Source of the DNA: Rotaria sp. Silwood1
Lineage: Eukaryota; Rotifera; Eurotatoria; Philodinida; Philodinidae
Length of the DNA stretch: 64,000 bases
Assembly (NCBI GenBank): GCA_905250075.1
Contig: CAJNOP010000666.1
Location: 32,646-96,645 of the forward strand
Direction of reading: 5' to 3'
Part shown: in pieces, positions 1 through 13,200 of the stretch
Layout: the number at the start of each line of letters is the position of its first letter
Numbering within the stretch: the first letter of the stretch is position 1
Notes under the pieces: generated by a model
The model's database searches: none
The model's input: the letters and a program-made list of their open reading frames with translations, nothing else
What the model was told of the DNA's origin: nothing
Translations under genes and position numbers: made by a program

Positions 1-984
1 ATCTAGGTTTTAAAATTAGATTCTACATATGTCTGTTGTACATATGAAGATCATTGTTATGACAATAAAACATGTTAAACTGATTATCGATATATTTATT
101 CATTCTTATAATGATATTTATTTGAAAAACAAACAATAGTCTTTTGTGGAACTCACGTATATTTTCGAAGAAAATAGTGAGTGTAAGTTTTAAGTTCAAG
201 GTTTGACGGCTTACCTACCCCATTACAGACTTCAATAACCGCTCATAAAACGCTGCAGATTTATTTAATAATACAAAGAAGCAAGTTAAACAGTGTGAAG
301 AATATGAGTTCGACTGCTATACAATATTTCAATAGTTTCATAGTTATTCGAAAAAACTATTATATATTTGTTAAAATTCGTAAACTTGTAGTCGTGGACC
401 TCTTTTTATAATTTGAACTTACATGTTAAAAATCAAGGATGTAGAGTAATAATATATATTGATCTATCATAGCAGTCATATAATTAATATGAGAAGTATT
501 ATTCGATATTTTTATCAGTGTAAAAAATAAACAATATCAACATTATCGATTAACTGAAAGATAATGTAGTGTGGTAGAAGTTGCGAATACATATAAATTG
601 CATTATTATAATAGTCCTATGCATCAAATAGTCGATGGTGGAGAAAAATAATTTTCGAGTATATAGCAATAATTATAAACGTTCATCGAGCGAGCTCAAA
701 TGAAAAAAGATATTTTCTGTTTTTAATATAGAAATAAATAATAAATTCTCGCTCTTTTCATCGATTGTCAGTGAAAACAACTATATTTGACAAGAAGTCT
801 TTTAGTTTACAGATGATGCGTCAGGATAAAAAAGCGAAAGGTACACGTGAGTTCTACATTTCAACTCCGCAGAAGCTGTGCTAACAAGCTTTTTTGTTTT
901 GCATTGCGTATTGAAAATCACACGAGATTAATTTGTCTAATATATACTTGAAAATAATAATTCAATGTTAAGAATAAATAGCAT
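1..984. other. AT-rich stretch without a recognisable gene
   Basis: I see no open frame with codon bias like the real genes of the window, no splice-bounded exon and no inverted repeat. It is best treated as intergenic. Confidence 0.6.
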
Positions 985-1092
985 TAAAAGGGTGTGGGGT
1001 GTGCGTGGGTGTCTTTGAATAGTTATTATGCATCATGGGGTGGGTGTGAGGTGAGAGTGAGTGTAGGTATGTGTCTGTGTGTGGGTGTGGGG
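985..1092 (+). repeat. GT-rich simple repeat, left part
   Basis: The plus strand is strongly G/T biased, with repeated GTGGG and GTGTGGG words. The tract resumes at 2794 after an inserted element, so it was originally one block. Short frames read here are composition artefacts. Confidence 0.8.
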
Positions 1093-2793
1093 TAGTGCCC
1101 GGCGTGACTGCCATGACTATCGGTGAGTTACGGTCACGGTCAGTCACGGGAACTTTTTCCGAAATTTTGTAAACTCCTGAGGGAGAGTAGGGGCTTTCGC
1201 GAAGCCATCCGTCGCTCTCCCCAATCATCGGCTTTTATGAAAGATTGGGAAGTTTGTAGTATTCGTGATTTTGGAAGCCCCTCTAGAGAGACTTTCTCTG
1301 GACTGCAATTCGACCTATATTTCCTATAATTCTTATATTTTTGAAGAAGTCTTGTTTTCGTCCTATATTTCAATAAAAATTCTTATTTTTCCTATATTTT
1401 ATCGAAAAAGGAGAAAAGTTTCGAAAAACTGTAAGTTTTGCTTTTGTTCTAGTATAGTGGTCAGACGTTGAACAACATATATAGTGTGTGGTCATATGTT
1501 TTGAACAAACTCCTACATTGCGATGACGTTTTTAAATACTGTTGTTCAGTACTGAATGTGCTAGTGGTTTTTAGCTTTAAAGATTGGTTTTAACTGGTTT
1601 TCACCTGTTATGTTCCATCACCATAAGCTGCTTTCCGATTGATACTGTTTTTCGAAAATTGGTTAAGAAACACATGAAACAGTTAAAATTTATCTTTAGA
1701 ATTTGGAAAATTAGACTTATATTATATTCAATTAGTGTCACTTAAAAAGGATTTTTCAGTTGAAAACAAATCAAGTTAAGTTAGATCTTTTCTATTTTCT
1801 TGTACAAAAAAAAATTAAGTCTTTATTGGGTAAGACCGGGTGATAATTTTCGTGGTTTAATATTTTTCCTAAATTTTGTGGACTGTGTTCTTTATGATGA
1901 GATGAGAACAGAGTTTTTCATCCTACTGTGTTTGTAATATTGTAGCACTTATTAATTGCTGATGTTTCTAGAAAAATGGCGTTGGATCTGAATCAAATTC
2001 AAGAGAACAAAAAGGTCCAACAGATTTCGTAATAGAATAAATATGACCCTTTCATGAGGATGTGTCTTTTTTTAAAGAAATGTTGATCTATTATTTGTCA
2101 CTTTCATACGACTTTACTCTGAATTTAATGCTATACCGAATCGTATATTAAATAACTGAGAAACTATCTTAATATTGTAGTCTCTGGCTCTTCTGAAAAA
2201 TGCCGAAATTGAGAAGTTGCGAAACCCAGGCAAAGTTTAACCAATTCAGCTAAAAATTTCAGGAATGATTACTATCATTGTGTTGAACGTTTGCTAAAAG
2301 TTTCACATGGATGTAACTTCAGCTTCTAATTGAGCCAAATTGTAAAGAAAAGATTCCCGGTCTTTTAATCATGACAAATAATATTTGAGGTTTTTCGTTT
2401 TATCCTTTCAAAGTTTATGGTCTTCTTTTTTTCATTATTCATTGATTAGTGAAAAAGGTTCTAAAACTTTAATTAAAGTTCCTAACGATATTTGATTTAA
2501 CTATTCATTTCAGTAGAAATGAATCAGATAAGAATCCTGATGGCGAGCCCCCTGTTCTTGCTTGTTTCATTAAAAAGATATCAAGTGAAGAAGTTAATAA
2601 AACCAGAAAAATTGAGCAGAAACAATGTATAATAAATCCTATATTTTCGTCATTTTTTATCGAAAATCCTATATTTTAGACGAACTTGATCCTCTAAGGA
2701 TTCCTATTTTTTAAAAATTCGCAATCGAAGGCCAGAACTTTCTGGAAAGCTTTTCATCTTGAGGAACCAAAAAAGTTGGTCACCCGGGCACTA
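1093..2793. mobile_element. hAT-like non-autonomous DNA transposon, 1.7 kb
   Basis: The ends are inverted: TAGTGCCCGG on the left and CCGGGCACTA on the right, followed inward by related GTGAC/GTCAC words. The element is flanked by a perfect 8-bp duplication, GTGTGGGG, at 1085-1092 and 2794-2801. An 8-bp duplication with TAG...CTA ends is typical of the hAT superfamily. The interior has no transposase-like frame but repeats the word CCTATATTT near both ends (about 1310-1400 and 2640-2710), perhaps subterminal binding sites. It inserted into the GT-rich repeat. Confidence 0.85.
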
Positions 2794-3240
2794 GTGTGGG
2801 GTGTGAGTGTGGGTGTTAATTGGATAAGATAAAGAGGATGTGGGTGTGACTGTTTCGGTCAAAAACACTCACAACCATTCCAACACCCACACCCTCAATA
2901 TGCCTCTCTGTGCTGGTGTAGAGTATACATAAGACTGTGGGTTTTGGTCTGTGTGGTGTACGAGAGTATGATTGGATTTACGTGAATGTCTGTCTTGCTT
3001 TATGTTTGGGTGTTTGCTCATACAGGTGAGAATGCCTGTGTGTCTTCGTGACATGAGCGTGGATGTTCCCGACGGATGTCAGCGTGACTGCCGATCGGGC
3101 AGTTGTGGCAGACTGAGTGTTTTTCCGTATGTGTGGGCACTACATCGTCTCAGCGTGAGTTGATGGTGGAGGCCTGTGAATGTGAGATAATTGTGGTTGA
3201 GAGGGAGTATAGATTTTCATGTACGATGAAAAAGCTATCA
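2794..3240 (+). repeat. GT-rich tract, right part
   Basis: This continues the G/T-skewed tract interrupted by the element ending at 2793. It includes an imperfect hairpin around 2839-2895 (GTGGGTGTGA against ACACCCACAC). The short frames inside are low-complexity and not credible genes. Confidence 0.65.
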
Positions 3241-3289
3241 ACAACCGTATTCACACTTTATGATTCATTGGAAGAAGTTTCTCATTAAT

Positions 3290-5040
3290 ATTCAAGACTT
3301 TTCGATGGTACTCAAGTATTTTTGAAAGAGTTTTTAATTTGTTATAATAAACATTTCCAGTAACACTGTGACATTTGACTACTTCTATCAAATTACTGCC
3401 GAACGACTTTGTCTGAATTTGTAATATCTAGTTTCAAATATTTTTATTGTATGATCTAATTCTACCTTGTCTTTTTTAGTAAGTCTTTTTAAGATTATTG
3501 TAACACTTTGTCACTTCCCAATGGTTTGAATTTTAAGATTATAATTTTATCTCAAGAGAATTATTAATCTCGAATCCAAATCATCTTTTTTCCATTGCGA
3601 CAATACCAATAAGATCATAGCAGCGAGAAATATATCTATGATTAGGCCATAGTTTTTTGAGAAAAACATAATAATACATGATGCGAAAGTCTTGGCACGA
3701 AGTCTTTACTCATTTATCGGTCATTTAAAGACAATTGGTTATAGTCAGAAGCAGTTAATTAGAATCAGACTTTTTCACTCTTTTGCAATATGTATACAGA
3801 CCTTACTTCTGTGGTGAGACTGGACAATTATCATCATATTGTTTGAAAACTCCAAAATCATGGTTCTACAGAATACTATTTTTGTCAAATTCGCGCTTTT
3901 ATTGAAGTCTAGCACATTGAAAATATGAAATAGGCTTTAATGGTTCAGTTTTGCAGGACAAAGTTTGCTCTAACAAGATTGCTATCAACTTCTCGCTTTT
4001 GTCTAGCATGATAGATTTTCTATGTTTTGTATTTGTAAAGGCAGACAGAAAGTCAAACAATGAAATAAGGAAGTAATTCAATACAACGGTGTCTTCACTT
4101 TTCTCTTGCAAACTCGTGACCTCGGAAATGAGTGCGAATGTAGGATGCGAGTATGAACATAAGAGCGAGGGAAAGCGGATAAATACATCCATACTGTCAC
4201 TCATGCTAACATGTAACTCACAATCGCCCACTCGTCTACGCTAATCAATTTCGATATTAAAAGTGAAGTTTTTGTCATGAATAGATAGATCATTTTATAC
4301 TTCGTTCTTCTACGACTTTTTCAATACTCATTATACGTTTTCTGAGAACAAAAGTATACGAAACTAACAACCAGTGGTATTTTTCTATCCATTCGAAATG
4401 TGTATGTCTTCAGAACTCACAGTTTCTCTATGAATAGTTTATCAAGTCGAAACGTTTTTATTATCAAAATGACCAGCACAAAAATCTCCACAAACTCTAA
4501 AAGTTTCACGAAATTTGAAGACGGTTACTGTAACGATCGGAAGAATCCGGTGAAATTGCTATACTTTGCTGTCTTTCTATATATCCTTCGTTCTTTCTAT
4601 ACTATTTTGTAGCGTTGGAAAAACACTATCCAACCATATAAAAACTTGCAGGGATCGATCATTGCCTTGTTGTATGAAAAGAGCTGATTATTATAATCAG
4701 TGGCATTTTATCCACTGTCTATTGTAGTTAACCTTTGCACAGCACAATTAAATACTCCATGTCTACTTCTACTAAGGACCATTCTCTAAGGTCTTACATT
4801 ACAGTTTGACATAGAAGAAAACAATATTCCCGGGGAGTCCGATTATACGAGCTATCGATCCGCCTTCTTGTAATTTCACTAGTAATTGCGTTCACCTTGC
4901 CTATTGAAGCTATTCAAACGATAATTGGACATGTACATTTATGTATAATTATGGTACAAAGGCTATGTAATAACAACATTCAATAAATATTGTTGTCGAT
5001 ATTAACGAAATATGGGTAATAATTTTTTCTTTGATCGATT
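3290..5040. other. Intergenic stretch, no supported gene
   Basis: The longest frame is a 110-codon minus-strand one at 3899-4231. It has no recognisable domain, no splice context and untypical codon use. No inverted repeat stands out. Confidence 0.5.
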
Positions 5041-5044
5041 CATA

Positions 5045-5054
5045 CTATAAAAAG
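5045..5054 (+). promoter_or_regulatory. TATA-box-like element
   Basis: TATAAAAAGG lies about 80 nt upstream of the start codon at 5125, a sensible distance for a core promoter with a short leader. This is the clearest TATA-like site next to a gene in the window. In contrast to many other genes here, no trans-splice acceptor lies just before this start. Confidence 0.55.
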
Positions 5055-5124
5055 GAAGCGAATGATTCGTTAATCCTTCATATTCACGGTAAACCTAGTA
5101 AGATACTATACTTCACTCGGTGCT

Positions 5125-5622
5125 ATGAATATTCTCGGCACTTTTATTGTCGTAAGTTGTTTGAGTGTTGTTCAAATATCGAACTGTTGAAGATAAAACG
5201 TTTACTTTTAGCTCTGTATTTTTGTTGGTATGATGCCATCTTTGGCAACATCGTTAACAACAAAGTTACCTAGTACTACTACTACTACTGTGGCTCTTCC
5301 AGCAGCAGGTGACATATGCATATATTTGTCTAAAAATGCCTATATTCGTGCAGCCGCAATCAAAAGTATCAGTGATACATTCACAAAAAGTAGTCCAATA
5401 TCTACTATGTTTTCTTCTACCACACAGTATATGCGTTCATTATTGCCGAACTTAAACACGCTTTTTCAGGACCAAAGCAAATGCTTATTATTCTTCCGTG
5501 ATGTCGAAAGTTATTTGAGGAAAGATGCTCAAGATAAAAAACTTACTGAAAGTCAAGTCAAGGCATTGTTAGCAACATCATTCGGCAGTCTCCTTTCTTC
5601 ACTTAATGGCAAAAAGAAGTGA
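5125..5622 (+). CDS. Putative small secreted protein, 145 aa, two exons
   Basis: Exon 1 (5125-5151) encodes MNILGTFIV. A 60-nt intron begins GTAAGT and ends TTTTAG. Exon 2 (5212-5622) continues in phase 0 with LCIFVGMM and runs to TGA. Joining the exons creates a good signal peptide: a hydrophobic core over residues 3-17, with cleavage plausible near the serine/alanine stretch at about 18-22. Neither exon shows this alone. After it come a threonine run (about residues 30-34), the motif GDIC, and a helix-rich, lysine-rich C-terminal half with one more cysteine. Codon use is less A/T-ended than in neighbouring genes. A TATA box lies upstream and AATAAA lies 75 nt downstream. I do not recognise the family. 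The function is unknown; secretion is inferred from the leader only. Confidence 0.7.
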
Positions 5623-5697
5623 TTATCAATTATGATTGACTCTAATATGTTTTCTATAGATTTTGTGTCTCTCATTTCAATTCACAGAAAAGCATGA

Positions 5698-5703
5698 AAT
5701 AAA
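5698..5703 (+). terminator. Polyadenylation signal AATAAA
   Basis: A canonical AATAAA lies 75 nt after the stop codon of the secreted-protein gene, followed by a long A-rich run. The position fits 3'-end formation of that transcript. Confidence 0.5.
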
Positions 5704-7204
5704 CTCATTAATCTACTTCTAATAAAAATAAATTAAAAAAAAATGACCATGTTTGTAAAACCGACGTTCATTTGCATTTGTTCCTCACCATATACTTTCA
5801 TTAATAATAGCTCTCATAATATCTGACAAAGCATCAATCATACATTAAATTGTATTTGATTGTCGTGCACCATTCTAATAGCTTCACAAATGTCAACTCA
5901 ATATGTTAAACTGTTTATGATGAGAGGCAATGATATAATTGACTGTATGTAATCGATATCAAAGATCTGTCTAAATTTGAGATAGATCAAAAAGAATATT
6001 TTGGGGTGAGATAGATGTTGCATGTGGTTCTTTCAAGACGAGACAAATACTCTGTGCTATTAGATCAAATGACAAACTTTCTTTTTCTCGATCGTCATTC
6101 CTTTTTATGTCCAACTTCAATACATGTATGATACGAAGAGAAGTATAATCAGCAAAGACTGAATCATTCTTTTGTTGTTGACATTCAGAGAAGAAAGCAA
6201 CAAAAGGTATATAAACCATGATATAAAGAGCTTTGATATTTCATAATTAAACATTTTCAAACACTTAGTAATAACGAATTGCAACTTGAAACTAGTTGAT
6301 CCGTCCTTGATCATGTATAGTGTTAAGACTTGCCTGGCATAATATGATGAAAGAAAATTTTGACATCCTGAAAGCATTTTTCTTTTTTCCTCTTCTCTGT
6401 TTTTTTTGGTTTGATGCCAAAGTGGTTGAGGTATTCATCGTTAGACATAAAACAAGGGTGCGTCAATCAGCAATATACTTTACAACCCATTTTGAAGCTG
6501 AGCGGTATCAAAGATTACTTTAATAACAGTTATTTTCAATGATAATATGTTCTGGATGATTATCTAATTTATTGTTGTTCTATGGATATCTAGAAAACTA
6601 AAAAATGGAACAAGAATCATTTTTTTCGAATGTAATTAATTATAGCCTTCATCATTTGAGGATCTATTTTCTTGTAAACATTATTAATTTTAATAATATA
6701 TTTCTTTCAATTCTTGACGTTTGATATGAGATAAACTTGAAACTAGTTGTACTAATCAAAATTGAAAAATTTTTCTTGAATATTAATTCAAATTTTACCA
6801 GTCAACATAAATATCATGTTTGTCTTTAAATACAACTTAACAAAGTAAAAATGCTTAATAAAAAGAATATAATGATTGACCAAATTCATAGAAAACATTT
6901 TCTGCAGCAAAATAATATATTATTCTGTATAATCTGCTAGCGCCATCTATGTCAATGAGTTCACAAATATAGTTTAAAATAGATTGTATTCATATTTTAA
7001 AGTGTAATTTTTTGTTATTTCTAAGATAAATTCAATATATTTTATGTTTATATATTGAAGGTCTCAAGAGATTATCTTATTGGTTGTGAATATTTGACCA
7101 TAAGGGTGTGTAGGTTGGCAAGAATACATCATCTATCGTGTGTAATCAAACGATGTTTTTATCCATTATTATTTTCTATTAAAACACGTTTTTTCAATCT
7201 CAAA
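5704..7204. other. Intergenic region upstream of dymeclin
   Basis: Short overlapping frames on both strands between 5970 and 6520 show no domain and no splice partners. The dymeclin promoter should lie in the last few hundred bases, but I see no convincing TATA box or acceptor close to its start. Confidence 0.5.
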
Positions 7205-10200
7205 ATGGGTGCACAATACTCTTCCTTAAATGATTTAAAATCTAATGAATATTTATCTCGTTTCATTAGTGAAGAGTCTATATCAATAAATGATCCATTT
7301 TGGAATCAATTTCTCTCATTTCGTATACAATCTCCATTTACAACGTAATACAATTTTATATCTATCAAATTCATAATATATAAATGAACAATTTCTATTT
7401 ATTTTAGAACCCATTCAAAATTACTTGATGAAGCATGTTTAACTTATCTTCAACAATTTGCATTAAATAATCCAAAAACAAATAACTATGGAACATTAAT
7501 TGAAATATTTAATCGTTTAGCTAATGTTATTCGTGATGAATACAATAAGTATGTTCAAACAAAAAAAAAACAGCAATGACACATACCCAAAATTTTGGAG
7601 ATGTATCCACATCTAGCGCGGGAGATGTGAGTGTGGGTGCGAGGGATGTGCATTTCTAAAGGAGATGATACATCTCCAGTGGACAATGACCGCGTCTCCC
7701 GCGAGAGGTACGACATCTCATGCGAGAGATGTGGGTGCATCTCCAAAATTTTGGATATGTGACACTACTCCAAAATTTCTTCTATTTTAGTCATATTATT
7801 ATATATCAAACATATAATGCTTTATTAATTCTTCGTTTAATAACAAAATTTTTTATTGAAATAGATTCGGAACAAAATCTATATTCATATTTTTTATCAG
7901 AAGATATATCTAGTGAACGTATATCATTAATGACTATATTTGTTGATACATTATTTCGAACAACAATTATGTTACCTGTTGATTCATATTCATATGCTTT
8001 ACATTTGGAAGTATTAAATACATTACTTTCATTATTATCTATACAAATGTGTGCAAAAGAAGCTTTACTTATTAGTTCGATTTATAGTATTTTTATGCAT
8101 AGACTTGAGTATGTTTTTATGATTCAGGGTGTAACATAACCATTACGCCTCCCCCCCCCCCCTCTAGAACTTAAAGTATAAATGATATCAATGAGTTTTA
8201 TATATTAGATTAATGCTTGTCAAAAACTGGATTTATGAGTATAATTAATAGATCTTAGAACAATTATTGCCTATGAAATTACTGAAATGTCTTGAAATAC
8301 ATGCTGAAATATGCTCGTATTTTACGATTTTCATTCTTCATGTAGACAAGTAACGTTCATCGACATTGAATGTCGATTCACTTGGCCCTAGACTGACGGA
8401 ATGATGACAAATATGTCCTTATATTTTTAACTAAAAATGAATTCTGTATAATGATCAGTTTAGGAGAAATTATTAATATTTGTAACATCTTCTATATTAC
8501 ATACTATACATGTATTCAAATAGTTCACAAAAATATTAAAAGATGCTAATGTATATGAAAAAGTTTATGCTTTAGTTAATTATAACGACCAACATGCTGA
8601 TTTATTTCAAAGTAATGGTCATTTGAGCCATAAGAATCGTCGACTGTGCCATAGAAATAGTTGATTGTGCCGTGAAGATACTGAATTGAGCCATACAAAC
8701 AGTCATCTGTATAATGAAAATGGCCAATTGTGCCAAATAAATGGTCCCCTCTACCACCAAAGCGGTACTTTTGTACTATGAAAATGGTCAGCTGTACCAA
8801 GTGTTACACGCAGACACAGGTGAATTTCCGTATCTAGACTTTAGCCTTTCAGTCTAGGGAATATTTTCATCAAAAATAATAGCAGATTCGTAATCTCCAT
8901 AAAAAACTGCATCTATAGACATATCATTTGTATCTTTTTGACGAAAAAAAATTTTTTCAAAAATCTTGAGGAATACGCATTTTATGCCAAAAATACATAC
9001 CACGCAAGGTTTTTGAAAAAAATTTTGTTTTTTCGTCAAAACCATTCAAATGACATGTCTATAGATGCAGTTTTTTATGGTGATTACGAATCTGCTATTA
9101 TTTTTGGTAAAAGTACGAGCACATTTCAGTAATTTGATAGGCAATAATTGTTCTAAGATCTATTAATTATATTCATAAATCCAGTTTTTGACGAGCGTTA
9201 ATCTAGTATATAAAACTCATTGATATCATTTATATTTTAAGTTCTAGAGAGGGGGACGTAATGGTTATCTTACATCTTGTAATTTTTTGATTTTCAATAA
9301 AAGAAAAAATCAATATTTATTTTATATTTCTTTAGTCCATTATTAATATCAGAATTTACACGAACTTTATTAGAACATTTTATTAAACAAATTGAATGTC
9401 CATCATTTTTATTAGCAAATTCAATTGATGAAACAAAAAATCCAAGTGGAAGTTTATTTAAAATTGGACAAAGTGTTGCAAGTATGTTATATGAATTTAA
9501 AAATTAATTTAAATCATATTCTATTGAAAAATAATTTCTTATAATTTTAGATAGTCTATGGTCAGTTGTTACACTTGGTATGAGTTCATCATCAACATCA
9601 ATTATTAATGATGAAACAATAACAACAATTGATTCAATAAATAATCATCATTTATCAAATCAAAGTATTCATTTACTTTTAATTTTAAGTAATCATTTTA
9701 CAAATGATATACATCGTAATCCTTATCGATTAGCATTATTACATTTTACTGATACACAAGGCAAGAAAATTAAGTAGAAAAATAATTATATTATAAATTG
9801 TCTTTTTTTTTTGTTATTTTTCTAGATAGTCCAACAAATTTACCTGATTCAGAACCATTACCATGGTTTTCTATTGATTATCATCGTTTATATGATATTT
9901 TATGTCAAACTGTACATACAGATCAAAGTACATTATTACTTTATTTATTACTTCATCGTAATCAACATTTTAAAGCTTATGTTATATCACGAACAAATAT
10001 TGATCAAATTGTAAATAAATTTATTTTTAAATTTTTGTATAATTTAATTTTTTTTGTTTCAATAAAAAACAGGTATTACCAGTTCTTCAAGTTATTTATA
10101 CATCTGCAGAACGAAATTCTCATCATATATATATGTCATTAATTATTTTATTAATTTTATCAGAAGATGATGATTTTAATCGAACAATTCATGATATTAA

Positions 10201-13200
10201 ATTAAAAAAACTTACATGGTAAAATTTTATTTTATAAATATTCTTCTATTTATATAATCATTTTTTGTCTTGGTTAAAACCGATTAGTAGAATGAGAGTT
10301 TGAGATATGTTTTTTTTTTGTTTTCGTTACTATGTAAATATATTTCTGATAAGAAATACAAAACACATATTATTCATCTTCAAAATAGGTATTTATGAAT
10401 CTAACTGAAAAATAAAAAGGGTGTCGAGTATTTGTTACAAATCAAGAAGAAACTATCGTGAGTAACATAACACTCTCACTTCGCTTCAAAACTACCTTTC
10501 ACTGAATCCTTTATTCTCATCACTATCCTTCATGATGTGAATACGAATCGTTATGGCTGATTGACTCGTAATCACAAGGTTAGTCCAAATAGCTTTCTGA
10601 TTATGTTATTGTGGTTATGACTAATTAAAAAATACATTAGTAAAGGACAGATTAAATTGTATTTCATATTTATTTCATGACAATTGAGTTATTTTATAAA
10701 AATGTTCAATAAATTGAACCATGAATTTGTAATAATGAGTAAATAAAAAAAAAAGTTTTAGACAAGATGTTTATTCAATTTTGATCTACTGAAAAACGAT
10801 TGTTTTGTAGAATGGATGATAATTTATAAAATATGATCTTGAACAACATAAAGTTCAGCTAAAAAAAAAGATCAAAGTTGAGCAGAAGATTTGAGATGTC
10901 CGAACTTATTCATTCAAAAATTTTTTTTATAGGTTTTCGTATATTCTCTATTGATAGATGTTATTTGTTTTGGGGCATAATGGTCGCCAGCCAAAATCAA
11001 ACATTTTTTGCACAAAAAGAGTCTTATTTTCTACTATCATAGTTCGAATACGACCTTATCATTTAGAAAAGTAGAATTCATAGTGATATTATCGAAGTTT
11101 GACATCCATGAATCATCTTCTATTGTTGTCAAAGCTATAAAAAAAACAATGTGTTCTTTTAAGAAGTTGAAAAAAAAAATTGATGAATGCGTTGCACTGT
11201 AATGTATTGGTAATAACTCTTTGTAGGAACAAGTTTCACACATTTTACCATCATCAGGTCTTTTGTCTTACGAGGAAATCTCTTCAAGTTTTAATCGCCG
11301 ATCGAGCTCATATTTTGCCTATGAACAGGTCTCATGATCATTAGAATATTCTAAAACTTTCAACTAAAATGAATGTTTCTTTCTCAAGATATTGAATTTT
11401 CAAGGAACGATCATATTTCAAAGACAAAGATAAAAAAAATCGAACTTCTTGGAAATCTAATATCTCGAAAAAAGAAACGTTCATTTTAGCTGAAAGTTAT
11501 AGAACATTCTAGTGATCATGAGATCTGTTTATGGACAAAATTTCATTGCCAGAGGTCGAAAAACCAGTAAAATAGTCGTAACTCCGGAAGGATATAGTGG
11601 CGTATCCAGGATTTTTCGGTATGCTGGATTTCAACTTCAGAGCATGGGACCCACGTGTAACTTATAGAGATATGATATTGGGTCCAAATGATGAGTTTTT
11701 ATCAAAAGATTTTTGTAATGGGAGTTTGCGTAAAAAATTAGCATTTTCCTGAGTCCCACCAAGATTTTACTTTTTCTATTAGTAGTATCCTGATTTTTAG
11801 AATTTAATAGTAAGCTATATCGGAATTCATCGACAGATTTCAAATTTCATTTAAAAATATGCATCCGTTCACGAGTTATAATGTTTTGGAAATTTGCTGC
11901 ATGCTGCTAAAATTTTAGAAAAAATTCAAAACATTGTAACTCATGAACGGATGCATATTTTTAGATGAAATTTGAAATCTGTCGATGAATTCCGATATAG
12001 CTTACTATTAAATTCTAAAAATCAGGATACTACCAATAGAAAAAGAAAAATCTTGGTGGGGCTCAGGAAAATGCTAATTTTTTACGCAAACTCCCGTTAC
12101 AAAAATCTTTTGATAAAAACTCATCATTTGGACCCAATATCATATCTCTATAAGTTTCACGTGGGTCCCATGCTCTGAAGTTGAAATCCAGCATACCAAA
12201 AAATCCTGGATACGCCACTAGAACGATAGCGGATCGGAACGAATCCTTCCGGGCTTCTGCTAGTCTTTACTTATGGGCAAAATATGAGCTCGATCGGCGA
12301 CTAAAACTTGAAGAGATTCCCTCAACATGAAGAGCATTATCTGTGGACAGGCTGAGTTTTGCAAAAAATGAGTATTTGAAGAATCTTGATGAAAAATTTT
12401 AAAAAAAAATATTCTATTCTATTTTTAGGTATAATGAACGATCAATAAATGAAATAAATTTAGGTGGTTTACTTATTTCAATTGTTCTTCGTACAATACA
12501 ATATAATATGGCACGTATGCGTGATAAATATCTTCATACAAATTGTTTAGCTACATTAGCAAATATGTCATCACAATTTCAAAATTTACATACATGTATA
12601 ACACAACGTATTATTTCATTATTCAATGCACTTTCACGTAAACATTCAAAAATCTTAGATCTTATACAACAACAATCTCGACAAGATAATACAGCATCAT
12701 CAACAACATTAGTAACAAATAATTTACAAATTGTAGCATCAAATGATGAAAATTTTAATGAATATATACAAGATTTATCAATTATTGAAGATGTAATGAG
12801 AATGATATTAGAAATAATTAATTCTTGTTTAACACATACACTTCGATATAATGTTAATCTTATTTATGCATTACTTTATAATAGAGAAATATTTGATTAT
12901 TATAGAACACATCCAAGTTTTCAAGATATTTTACAAAATATTGATATAGTAATAAATTTTCTTTTGTTTTTTGAATAAGATTTTTTTTTTTGTAAATTAG
13001 GTAATAACATTTTTTGCTGAAAAAATTGATCAATTAAAATATCGTTCAGCTGAATATGTTAAAGAAACATTAGAAATAAATGTTAAACAATTTCCATTAG
13101 ATCGATTAAAAGTAAATCATTTTTTTTTTTTTTTTTAATATTTTTATTTTATTTTAAGAAATTTCCTGATTTAAAATTTAAATATGTTGAAGAAGAACAA

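Larger units (their letters stand above)
8129..9276. mobile_element. Long-arm inverted-repeat element in dymeclin intron 3
   Basis: Arms of about 160 bp (8129-8290 and 9128-9276) are inverted copies, including GATATCAATGAG/CTCATTGATATC and an outer AACCATTACG/CGTAATGGTT. A C-run lies near the left end and a G-run near the right. The middle contains a degenerate tandem repeat and a second, inner inverted repeat, so this is a composite or nested element. It fills almost the entire intron. No target duplication was identified. Confidence 0.7.

Noticed and set aside
3899..4231. 110-codon minus-strand open frame
   Set aside because: No domain, no splice context and atypical codon use; probably chance.
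11637..12178. Two 68-codon frames of nearly identical protein on opposite strands
   Set aside because: They are the two arms of the palindromic hAT MITE at 11595-12220, not genes.
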